Source: Chloroflexota bacterium (GTDB lineage Bacteria; Chloroflexota; UBA6077). From it: 6,023 nucleotides of DNA. The DNA is taken from the NCBI GenBank assembly GCA_021845945.1, contig JAJZRD010000232.1, positions 1 through 6,023 of the forward strand, read 5' to 3'. The notes beneath the pieces are model-generated. The model was not told where the DNA came from. It saw only the letters and a program-made list of their open reading frames with translations, and made no database searches. Positions 1 through 5,909 of this stretch are shown piece by piece (position 1 is the first letter of the stretch; each line of letters begins with the position of its first letter). The position numbers were made by a program, and so were the translations under genes.

Positions 1-2317
1 TCTTGTCGCGGTCCGCCACGAACCGCTCGATCCCCTTGAGGATCCACTGGGGCGACAGGTGCGCCTCCTCGTACACCTCGTCGACCGTGCCGCCGGTTCG
101 CCACCGGTCGTCCCAGTCGGAGGAGAGGGTGTACTCCTCGGACACCTTGGTGACCATCCAGTCGCCCATCAGCTTCCGGGCGCGGTTGGTGATACACATG
201 GAGTCCACCCAGTCCGCGTCGGATAGCACCTGCTGGCGGTAGCCGGCCGGCTGAAGGTGGAACAGCTCGGGGCTGATGGCAGCCACGATCTTCACGTTCA
301 GCCCCGCCTTGTCCAGCTCTGGCAGCAGCTTCACCACGTGGGCCGTGGACATGGTCCCCTGCACGATCACGGTGCCCATCGGCTTCTGGCCGGGCTTGTA
401 GTCGCGGAGGACGTAGGCGCCCTTGGCCGCCGCGAAGTGAGATGGCATCCCGAGGGCTGCCCGGTCCGGGATCTCGACCGACGGCCTGGTCAGATGGAGT
501 GCCACGATGTGGGCCTCCGTCTTCATGGCAGCGGCGATCACCACCGGCACCTCGTTGTGCTCCCAGGGGTGGACGTCCACCACCCGGCCCTTGGGGAAGA
601 GCTGCGTCACGCCTGGAGAGAAGATCCCGAAGTGGGTCCGGGAGTCCTCGGCGGTCTCCGGGCCCGAGTGGCCAACCACCCACAGGATCTTGCCCAGCTT
701 CAGCTCGCAGTCCTGGGCCATCTGGCTGTACAGCCGCATCAGCCCATAGTGCAGGTAGACGAAGGAGCCGTACGTTGACGTGGCGCCGTAGAAGCCCTGG
801 AACTCCTTGAATGGATTCTCGGCGAAGTTCACCGAGGCGATGCCGGCCAGCATTCCGGCGTTGGTGAACTCGGTGATCTCCGTGGGGAGCAGCGCGCCCT
901 CCGGGTTCTTCTCCCGGTCGTAGATCCCCCAACCGGGGATCTCGCCCCACTTCTGAGCGAACCCTATGATGTTGGTGGAGGCGGCCAGGTCCGCGGAGCA
1001 GGCCAGGATGAGGGGCCTGCCGTAGTTCTCCCGTCCGAAGGCGTTGACCCACGCTCCGTACTTGGCCAGGGCGGCGCGGTTCGGGGCCTTCTCACCGGGC
1101 TTTACCCACAGCTCGGCCGGGTAGTTCTCGTAGTCGTACAGCCGCTCGTCCTTCCAGGGGTTCTTGCCGGTATCCAGCCGGAAGGAAGGGATCTCCTTCG
1201 GGACGCTCTCGCCCAGCTCGATCAGACGTTCCGTCAGGTAGTCCACCAGATCCTGATCCGCCTTCAGGGCGCCGATGGCGACCTCCAGGTTCGCCCGGAA
1301 CTGCTCCTTGAGGGCCGCCGGATCCTTGGGGGCCGGCTCGTTGAAGCCCACGAACTTGACGCCGTACTTCTCGGCGAAGGCGGCGGCATTCTTCCAGAAG
1401 CCCTCGCCGTTCATGGGCAACGGGGTTCCGTGGGACTTGTTGTCGTACACGCCGTAGCCCCGGCCTTTGCGGGTCTTCAGCCACGCGACGCTGGGCACCT
1501 TGCTCGGGTTGGGGCCGTGGGCCAGCTCCAGGATGGTCCGAGTCACCGACTCCCAGTCGGAGCCGTTCTCGCTGCCCACCACCCGCCAGCCATGGGAGCC
1601 GAACCAGTCTTTGGGCGTCCCCGGCACGACGGCGCTGATCGGGGTATCGTCGATGCCGAAGTCGTTCCAGTCGATGACGTAGTGGAGGTTGTCCAGACCA
1701 AGACCCCAGGCGGTGTTCATGGTCTCGTGCACGGCACCGGGGGTGAGACCTCCTTCTCCCTCGAAGGCGAAGACCTTCACGCCGTCGGCGCCGGCCCGCT
1801 TCAGGGCCATGGCCTCGCCGGCCGCCGCGGGGCTACCGTGAGCGGAAGGGCCGGTGTTGAACTTCAGGATGAGAGTCTTCCCCCCCATCTCCGCATGCCC
1901 GGAGAGCCCGCCGTTCCGCCGGAAGCCCAGCAGGTCTTCCCAGGTCAGCATCCGCTCTTCGGGATCGGACACCAGGTACTTGGGATCCCTGGTCTGGGCG
2001 TACTTGATCCGGAGCGCCTCGTTGAAGATGGCCAGAATGACGTACATCAGGGGTACGGTGTGTCCGCCAACAAGGATGAAGCGATCGCCAAACCGCTTCT
2101 CCGGGTGTCGGATGTCCCACCGGGAGACCCCCGAAAGCATCGTGACTAGCATCATGTGGACCTTGGAGCGGCTGCCGCCGGGGTGGCCGCTCTGGCGGTA
2201 GTTGAGCATGACGTCCAGAAGCTGGTCGACGATATCCTTCAGCTTCTCCCAGCGGGGGAAGTCAGGGGCTACCTCCTTGTAGCGAAGCTCTACCTGGGAC
2301 TCCGCCCCGTCAACCAT
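1..2317 (-). CDS. tkt: Divergent transketolase, C-terminus cut by window edge
   Basis: Thiamine-diphosphate enzyme that moves two-carbon ketol units between sugar phosphates in the cytosol (pentose phosphate or sugar catabolic route). The frame is open for 772 codons from ATG 2317 to the left edge without a stop. The PP domain shows SGHPGG (43-48), DRFILVGGH (78-86), SGHAEMG (139-145), NTGP (154-157), GEGG (187-190) with N218, and KSHG (294-297). The PYR domain shows R414, SADLA (441-445), catalytic Glu in TEF (E483), EDSRTH (557-562) and LTR (R611), then a C-terminal domain. These match the substrate and cofactor residues of E. coli transketolase. It exceeds the usual 630-700 residues, with extra segments near residues 103-125, 224-240 and in the inter-domain linker. 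AGGAG (2327-2331) precedes the ATG by 9 bases; GTG 2320 is an alternative start. It is probably co-transcribed with the TIM-barrel gene 44 bases upstream. The metal motif is GEG rather than GDG. Phosphoketolase was considered, but its motifs are absent. The family call is firm; the substrate is unknown. Confidence 0.9.
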   Translation of the reverse strand, partial: MVDGAESQVELRYKEVAPDFPRWEKLKDIVDQLLDVMLNYRQSGHPGGSRSKVHMMLVTMLSGVSRWDIRHPEKRFGDRFILVGGHTVPLMYVILAIFNEALRIKYAQTRDPKYLVSDPEERMLTWEDLLGFRRNGGLSGHAEMGGKTLILKFNTGPSAHGSPAAAGEAMALKRAGADGVKVFAFEGEGGLTPGAVHETMNTAWGLGLDNLHYVIDWNDFGIDDTPISAVVPGTPKDWFGSHGWRVVGSENGSDWESVTRTILELAHGPNPSKVPSVAWLKTRKGRGYGVYDNKSHGTPLPMNGEGFWKNAAAFAEKYGVKFVGFNEPAPKDPAALKEQFRANLEVAIGALKADQDLVDYLTERLIELGESVPKEIPSFRLDTGKNPWKDERLYDYENYPAELWVKPGEKAPNRAALAKYGAWVNAFGRENYGRPLILACSADLAASTNIIGFAQKWGEIPGWGIYDREKNPEGALLPTEITEFTNAGMLAGIASVNFAENPFKEFQGFYGATSTYGSFVYLHYGLMRLYSQMAQDCELKLGKILWVVGHSGPETAEDSRTHFGIFSPGVTQLFPKGRVVDVHPWEHNEVPVVIAAAMKTEAHIVALHLTRPSVEIPDRAALGMPSHFAAAKGAYVLRDYKPGQKPMGTVIVQGTMSTAHVVKLLPELDKAGLNVKIVAAISPELFHLQPAGYRQQVLSDADWVDSMCITNRARKLMGDWMVTKVSEEYTLSSDWDDRWRTGGTVDEVYEEAHLSPQWILKGIERFVADRDK

Positions 2318-2361
2318 CACAGCTCTCTCCTCTCAAATCGCTCTTCTTCCACTCATCCGCC

Positions 2362-3297
2362 CTACAGTCTGGCCCAGGCCTCTTCGAAGGTCCTCTTGCA
2401 GTTGGCAATCAACATCTCGGGTGATTGGCCCGGCTGAGGCTTCACCTCGAAGGTCAACCAGGGCACGGCCGTGAGCAGCTGCTTCTCAAAATACCCGATC
2501 TCGTGGAGAGCAGCCAGGAACTCGGTCAGCTCCGCCACGTCGGCCACGCCACCCGCCATCCCGAAGCCGGGATGGCTATCGCCGTAGAACGGATGGGTGG
2601 TGTCGTCCCTGATGCAGTTCCCCAGGTGGGCGTGGATCAGGTAATCCCTGGTGGTCTGAAGGGCGTCCCGATAGCTCTCGCCGATCAGGGGCAGGTGGCC
2701 CATGTCGATGGTGAGGCCAAAGTAGGGATGCGCGGCCCGGACCTGGGCAGCTACATCTACGGCCAGAGAGCTGGGTCCCACCAGGCTGCGCTTGTCCACG
2801 GCTCGGTCGAAGCTCTCCAGGCCGATCCACACCGGCTGCCCCGAGGCCTTCGACTCAGAATAGCTGCACAACTCCTTGAGGGAGCGGACCAACTGGTCGG
2901 CCGCCCGGCGCTCCTTCTCGGGGCCCGGATAGCTGCGTCCGCCGTCCAGCAGCTCGACCACCGGAGCTCCCAGCAGGTAGGCGTCGTCCACGCTCTTCTT
3001 CAGCGCTTCCACGGCGGCCCGCCGGGCGCCTTCCTCCAGGCTGGCCAGATTGTGCTTCCCGCCCAGAACCACCGGCGCAGCGCTGATGGCTACGTCCGCG
3101 TGGGCGTCCTTGGCCATCGTCTTGACTGCCTTCGTGGTGTCGTCGTCCATCCGGCCGACGACCAGGACACCAAAGAAATCGTCCATCAGGATCTGCCTGG
3201 CCGTCTCCAGGGTCCGAGCCGCGTTCCCCGCGGCATCGGGGAACATCATCACCTGAATAACACCCAGCCGCAGCTGCTTTCGCCACGAGCCATCCAT
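2362..3297 (-). CDS. Sugar phosphate isomerase/epimerase-like TIM-barrel protein
   Basis: A 311-residue protein of the xylose-isomerase-like TIM barrel / AP endonuclease 2 superfamily, whose members isomerise or epimerise sugars, cyclitols or related compounds with a divalent metal, and more rarely cut abasic DNA. Visible barrel strands carry the expected ligands: E115 (VELLDG), E161 (GLESF), D198 and H201 (TIDMGHLP), H224 (HAHLGN), a DSHPGFG loop at 240-246 matching the family's HPGxG segment, and E284 (TFEVKP). There is no signal peptide or membrane segment. The ATG has GGGAG (3304-3308) six bases upstream. It is the first gene of the minus-strand pair with the transketolase, which favours a sugar (phosphate) substrate over DNA repair. 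Close alternatives are a hydroxypyruvate-isomerase-like or ketose 3-epimerase-like enzyme; sequence alone does not separate them. The leader is long, about 210 bases if the promoter at 3513-3542 is used. Confidence 0.82.
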   Translation of the reverse strand: MDGSWRKQLRLGVIQVMMFPDAAGNAARTLETARQILMDDFFGVLVVGRMDDDTTKAVKTMAKDAHADVAISAAPVVLGGKHNLASLEEGARRAAVEALKKSVDDAYLLGAPVVELLDGGRSYPGPEKERRAADQLVRSLKELCSYSESKASGQPVWIGLESFDRAVDKRSLVGPSSLAVDVAAQVRAAHPYFGLTIDMGHLPLIGESYRDALQTTRDYLIHAHLGNCIRDDTTHPFYGDSHPGFGMAGGVADVAELTEFLAALHEIGYFEKQLLTAVPWLTFEVKPQPGQSPEMLIANCKRTFEEAWARL

Positions 3298-3319
3298 GTG
3301 AGACTCCCAAACTAAGCGT

Positions 3320-3345
3320 TCAGCGGTCAGCTCTCAGCCATCAGC
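3320..3345. repeat. TCAGCNN heptad tandem repeat (four units)
   Basis: The pentamer TCAGC occurs at 3320, 3327, 3334 and 3341, exactly seven bases apart, with variable spacers GG, TC and CA. It lies 22 bases upstream of the TIM-barrel start codon. Short heptanucleotide tandem repeats of this kind are known in intergenic regions of several bacteria (for example cyanobacterial STRR families). Whether this one belongs to a dispersed family cannot be seen from one copy. Confidence 0.7.
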
Positions 3346-3484
3346 AATCCGCCGGCAAGGCCAGCCGGCTCTGAATGAGATCGTCCTCCGCCCCAAGAGG
3401 GCGACGCCCCTGCCGGGCAGCCCAGGTTGGCGGCGGCCGTCCCACATTCGACCGCACCCACCAGTTGAGGGCCGATAGAGGAAA

Positions 3485-3505
3485 GCTGATAGCTCCAAGC
3501 TTCCG
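3485..3505. repeat. Degenerate inverted partner of the heptad repeat
   Basis: GCTGATA, GCTCCAA and GCTTCCG start at 3485, 3492 and 3499, keeping the seven-base period. The first unit contains GCTGA, the reverse complement of TCAGC. Aligned with the inverted left array, GCTGAT(A/G)GCT is shared. The two arms bracket about 140 bases of GC-rich, hairpin-forming DNA, like the termini of a MITE or REP-type element. No flanking target-site duplication is evident. The match is imperfect and may be chance. Confidence 0.35.
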
Positions 3506-3512
3506 AGGCCTG

Positions 3513-3542
3513 ATAGTAGCATGCTTCGCCGGGTATCTTCAA
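3513..3542 (-). promoter_or_regulatory. Candidate sigma70-type promoter, minus-strand operon
   Basis: On the minus strand TTGAAG (3542-3537, 4 of 6 to TTGACA) is followed after 18 bases by TACTAT (3518-3513, 4 of 6 to TATAAT). The bases just before it are TGC, giving an extended -10. The expected start is near 3506, about 208 bases before the TIM-barrel ATG. The core differs from the two plus-strand elements in this window (TGCTACAAT) by one base. Confidence 0.45.
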
Positions 3543-3564
3543 GCAATGCCCGCTATGCTACAAT
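3536..3564 (+). promoter_or_regulatory. Candidate promoter of the beta-CASP RNase gene
   Basis: TACAAT (3559-3564, 5 of 6 to consensus) is preceded by TGC, making an extended -10. A weak -35, TCTTCA at 3536-3541 (3 of 6), sits 17 bases upstream and overlaps the -35 of the minus-strand promoter. The predicted start near 3571 leaves a 5' untranslated region of about 135 bases before the GTG at 3706. Confidence 0.5.
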
Positions 3565-3653
3565 GTGCTAGTCCGGTATAGCGTGGTGTCGTCCCTTTGG
3601 CCCACTTCCTACCCAGTCTTCCCGATGCCTTCGTCCAGCCAGCCGCTGAATAC

Positions 3654-3679
3654 CGTCGGTTGATAGCCGAACGCCGACG
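3654..3679 (+). promoter_or_regulatory. Possible hairpin in the RNase gene leader
   Basis: CGTCGG (3654-3659) and CCGACG (3674-3679) are perfect inverted repeats separated by 14 bases. A competing shorter stem pairs TCGG (3656-3659) with CCGA (3667-3670). The structure ends about 14 bases before the Shine-Dalgarno sequence, so it could affect ribosome access or act as a cleavage site. Six-base stems occur by chance in GC-rich DNA. Confidence 0.3.
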
Positions 3680-3693
3680 TCTGATTGCTCGTG

Positions 3694-3698
3694 AGGAG
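3694..3698 (+). promoter_or_regulatory. Shine-Dalgarno site fixing the RNase GTG start
   Basis: AGGAG lies seven bases before GTG 3706. The upstream in-frame TTG 3685 and GTG 3691 would put this site inside the coding region and add residues (LVRRCT) before the conserved first beta strand. GTG 3706 is therefore preferred. Confidence 0.75.
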
Positions 3699-3705
3699 AT
3701 GTACT

Positions 3706-5115
3706 GTGCCATCCATCACATTCTTGGGTGCTGCCGGCACCGTCACCGGAGCCAAGTACCTGGTGTCGACGGATAGGGCTCGGGTCATGGTGGACTGCGG
3801 GCTCTTCCAGGGCTTCAAGGAGCTACGGTTGATGAACTGGGATTCTCCCATCGTGGAGCCCGGATCCCTGGACGCCGTGGTTCTTACCCACGCTCACCTG
3901 GATCACAGCGGGTACCTACCCCGCCTGGTCAGGCACGGCTTCACGGGGCCCATCTACGCCACGCCGGCCACCGTGGAGCTGTGCGGCATCCTCCTCCCGG
4001 ATTCGGGCCACCTGCAGGAGGAGCAGGCCGAACACGCCAACCAGCACGGTTACTCCAAGCACTCCCCCGCCCTGCCGCTGTACACCGTCGCCGAGGCGCA
4101 AGCCGCCCTCCGCTATCTGAGGCCCTGCCCCTACGGCCGGGTGATGGAGGTGGCCGAGGGGATCCGCATCCGGCTGCTGGATGCCGGCCACATCCTCGGC
4201 TCCGCCATAGTGGAGATGTGGGTCACCGATCGGCAGGGCGAGGTCAAGCTGGTCTTCTCCGGCGACCTGGGCCGCTACGGGGAGCCCCTGCTGGCCGATC
4301 CCACCCCGGTGGCCGAGACCGATTACCTGCTGGTGGAGTCCACCTATGGGAACCGGAACCACGCGGACGGCCATCCGGACAGGCTGCTGGCGAAGATCGT
4401 CCACCAATCGGCCGAAGCAGGCGGATGCCTCCTGATCCCCTCCTTCTCCGTAGGTCGAACCCAGCAGCTGCTGTACGCCCTCCACTGCCTGGAGCAACAG
4501 AGGGAGATCCCCTCGCTGCCGATCTACGTCGATAGCCCTATGGCCATCGACGCCACCGCCATCTTCCTGGCCCACCCCGAGGCCCACCGGCTGGAGTTGA
4601 GGCAGCTGGAGGGCAACGGTGATAACCCCTTCCGGCTCCGCGACCTCGAGTTCGTGCGGACGCCCGAGGTATCACGGGCCCTGGACGAGCGGGATGGCCC
4701 CATGGTGATCATCTCGGCGAGCGGGATGGCCACGGGCGGACGGGTGCTTCACCACCTGGAGGCTTTCCTGGACGACCCGAGGGCGACGGTGCTGTTCGTC
4801 GGGTTCCAGGCCGATGGCACCCGAGGTCGGAGTCTTCTGGATGGGGCATCCCACTTGAAGCTGCTGGGCCACGAGGTGCGGGTTCGTGCCGCCATCCGGC
4901 AGATAGACGGCTTCTCCGCCCACGCCGGTCGAGACGAGATCCTTCGCTGGCTCTCCGGCTTTCAGCGCCCGCCGGCAACGACCTTCCTGATCCACGGAGA
5001 GGAGAAAGCCACGGAATCGCTGGCCGAGGAGCTGCATGCCCGTTTCCGCTGGAAGACGGAGATCCCCACGCTCCACCAGACGGTGGAGCTACTGCCTGCG
5101 ACCCTCAGCCGCTGA
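3706..5115 (+). CDS. Beta-CASP metallo-beta-lactamase RNase (CPSF73/TTHA0252-like)
   Basis: A 469-residue zinc-dependent ribonuclease of the beta-CASP family (Ysh1/CPSF-73-like bacterial branch, as in Thermus TTHA0252), expected to process or degrade RNA in the cytoplasm. The start FLGAAGTVTG (6-15) is the standard first strand. Metal ligands are HAHLDH (62-67), H162 in DAGHILGS and D187 in SGDLGR. The beta-CASP domain follows, with motif A glutamate in ESTYGNR (E211), SFSVGRTQQ (246-254), VDSPMA (275-280) and SASGMATGGR (337-346). The lactamase core resumes with motif B FSAH (H406) and motif C IHGEE (H430). All catalytic positions are present, so it should be active. There is no KH domain, unlike archaeal aCPSF1, and no RNase J C-terminal domain. 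It is slightly longer than the roughly 430-residue Thermus protein. The start is GTG, chosen for the AGGAG seven bases upstream. It is transcribed away from the sugar operon; the downstream gene seems to have its own promoter. Confidence 0.93.
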   Translation: MPSITFLGAAGTVTGAKYLVSTDRARVMVDCGLFQGFKELRLMNWDSPIVEPGSLDAVVLTHAHLDHSGYLPRLVRHGFTGPIYATPATVELCGILLPDSGHLQEEQAEHANQHGYSKHSPALPLYTVAEAQAALRYLRPCPYGRVMEVAEGIRIRLLDAGHILGSAIVEMWVTDRQGEVKLVFSGDLGRYGEPLLADPTPVAETDYLLVESTYGNRNHADGHPDRLLAKIVHQSAEAGGCLLIPSFSVGRTQQLLYALHCLEQQREIPSLPIYVDSPMAIDATAIFLAHPEAHRLELRQLEGNGDNPFRLRDLEFVRTPEVSRALDERDGPMVIISASGMATGGRVLHHLEAFLDDPRATVLFVGFQADGTRGRSLLDGASHLKLLGHEVRVRAAIRQIDGFSAHAGRDEILRWLSGFQRPPATTFLIHGEEKATESLAEELHARFRWKTEIPTLHQTVELLPATLSR

Positions 5116-5119
5116 GGGT
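5101..5119 (+). terminator. Hairpin over the RNase stop codon
   Basis: ACCCTCAG (5101-5108) and CTGAGGGT (5112-5119) form a perfect 8-bp stem with a 3-base CCG loop, and the TGA stop (5113-5115) lies in the right arm. No T-tract follows, so it is not a classic intrinsic terminator. It could be a weak terminator or attenuator, or protect the 3' end of the message. Its place just before a separate promoter candidate fits a transcript boundary. Confidence 0.5.
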
Positions 5120-5153
5120 GACCTTCCGTCGAAGAGATGGTGAGAGTGAGGCC

Positions 5154-5162
5154 TGCTACAAT
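5154..5162 (+). promoter_or_regulatory. Extended -10 element for a leaderless transcript
   Basis: TGCTACAAT ends six bases before ATG 5169. With the usual six to seven bases from the -10 to the start site, transcription would begin at or next to the A of the start codon. No good -35 is seen 16-18 bases upstream (the region reads GAGATG). The nine-base core is identical to the element at 3556-3564. Confidence 0.55.
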
Positions 5163-5168
5163 TGGGGC

Positions 5169-5801
5169 ATGACTCCGAAACAGCCGGACATGAACCCAAG
5201 CGGTAGCCAGCCTTCCACCACCGGCCGATCGGGGGAGCGCATCCGGATAGTGGACGACGAGGGTCGCCCCGCCCTCATGGTCGACGGCGCGATCCTCTCC
5301 ATAGCCCTCGTTGGGGCAGACCCGCCCTCGGGCTATTGGGCGGCCATGTTGCCCGAGGGCTCCCCGCGGAGCGCCCTCCTGTTGGGGCTGGGCGGCGGCA
5401 CCCTCGCCCACCTGCTGAGCGGACGCTACCCGGGGATCGAGATGGTGGGAATCGACGCCGACCAGGAGGTGATCGACTTCGCCCTGCGGGGGTTTGGGCT
5501 CCAGATGCCCAACCTGGAGGTGGTGGTGGGCGACGCCTTCGACTACGTCGCCCGCTGCCGGCGGAGCTTCGACTTCGTGGCGGTGGACCTGTTCGTGGGG
5601 TACAGCTTCCAGCACGGGGCGCTGGCCAGGCCCTTCCTGCGCCAGCTGAAGAGCATAGCCGGCAGCGGCGGCGAGATAGCCTTCAACCTGTTCAAGGACA
5701 AGCGAACGGAGCAGCGGCTGGCGAGGATCGGTCGGGTGCTGAGGGTCCACCGGCTGGACCGGGCCGGCCGCAACCTGGTGGCCCATTGCAAGGGGAGCTA
5801 G
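5169..5801 (+). CDS. Short spermidine-synthase-like SAM-type Rossmann protein
   Basis: A 210-residue protein with the Rossmann fold shared by spermidine synthases and SAM-dependent methyltransferases. After a polar, proline-rich tail (1-22) comes an N-terminal beta segment (RIRIVDDEGRPALMVDG, 24-40), then motif I LLLGLGGGT (70-78), the acidic ribose-binding residue in GIDADQE (D96), GDAFDYV (121-127) and FVAVDLF (136-142). Spermidine synthases have DxxD at the last site (usually DSSDP), where the second Asp is the catalytic base. Here that position is F142, and the family's larger N-terminal domain is reduced, so aminopropyl transfer is unlikely. A methyltransferase or non-catalytic role is possible; the substrate is unknown. 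ATG 5169 is chosen because a -10 element lies just upstream and no Shine-Dalgarno site serves any start. GTG 5118 abuts the RNase stop hairpin and has no spaced ribosome site. ATG 5190 is an alternative. Confidence 0.8.
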   Translation: MTPKQPDMNPSGSQPSTTGRSGERIRIVDDEGRPALMVDGAILSIALVGADPPSGYWAAMLPEGSPRSALLLGLGGGTLAHLLSGRYPGIEMVGIDADQEVIDFALRGFGLQMPNLEVVVGDAFDYVARCRRSFDFVAVDLFVGYSFQHGALARPFLRQLKSIAGSGGEIAFNLFKDKRTEQRLARIGRVLRVHRLDRAGRNLVAHCKGS

Positions 5802-5909
5802 AAGCAGGCCTCGACCCCCCCTCTCCACCCAACGCAGCAGTCGCTCTGAGGTCGTGGCCACCGCCAATATCGTGGTATAGAGCGCTGCTAGATTCAAGAG
5901 GGGGACGGT

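Larger units (their letters stand above)
3298..3505 (-). other. Long GC-rich leader of the TIM-barrel/transketolase operon
   Basis: This non-coding stretch lies between the proposed minus-strand start site (near 3506) and the TIM-barrel ATG. Read on the minus strand it contains the degenerate heptad arm, several GC-rich hairpins, the intact TCAGC heptad array and then the Shine-Dalgarno sequence. One hairpin has perfect 6-bp GCCGGC arms (3351-3356 and 3364-3369) around a 7-base loop. Another pairs CGCCC with GGGCG around CAAGA within about 3381-3404. Short reading frames across it have no ribosome site or protein-like composition. I looked for a T-box (UGGNACC) and other common riboswitch cores and saw none. 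It may be a structured leader or simply an inserted repeat element. Confidence 0.4.

Noticed and set aside
1430..2149. 239-residue plus-strand open frame opposite the transketolase
   Set aside because: Shadow of the transketolase codons; the minus frame has continuous conserved motifs here.
1..2317. Phosphoketolase or homodimeric pyruvate dehydrogenase E1 instead of transketolase
   Set aside because: Length would allow it, but the phosphoketolase GPGHG and GSIHEGGELGYSLSHA-type motifs are absent, while transketolase SGHPG, SHG, SADLA, EDxxTH and xTR sites are all present.
2425..3315. 296-residue plus-strand open frame antisense to the TIM-barrel gene
   Set aside because: Composition is that of a GC-rich shadow frame (rich in Arg, Gly, His, Gln). 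The opposite strand has a clear protein family with metal ligands and a ribosome site.
3298..3505. T-box or other riboswitch in the operon leader
   Set aside because: No UGGNACC T-box core or other familiar aptamer core was found, and no terminator with a T-tract precedes the gene.
3327..3546. Two overlapping minus-strand frames of about 70 residues in the intergenic region
   Set aside because: They cover the heptad repeats and hairpins, lack ribosome sites, and have low-complexity, non-protein-like composition.
3583..3663. Possible leader peptide from GTG 3583 or 3586 to TGA 3661
   Set aside because: There is no ribosome site and no run of a regulatory amino acid; the sequence is Ser/Pro-rich and could be chance.
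5868..5886. TATAGA -10-like sequence in the final intergenic gap
   Set aside because: No matching -35, and the next gene on that strand is not in the window; the neighbouring gene is on the opposite strand.
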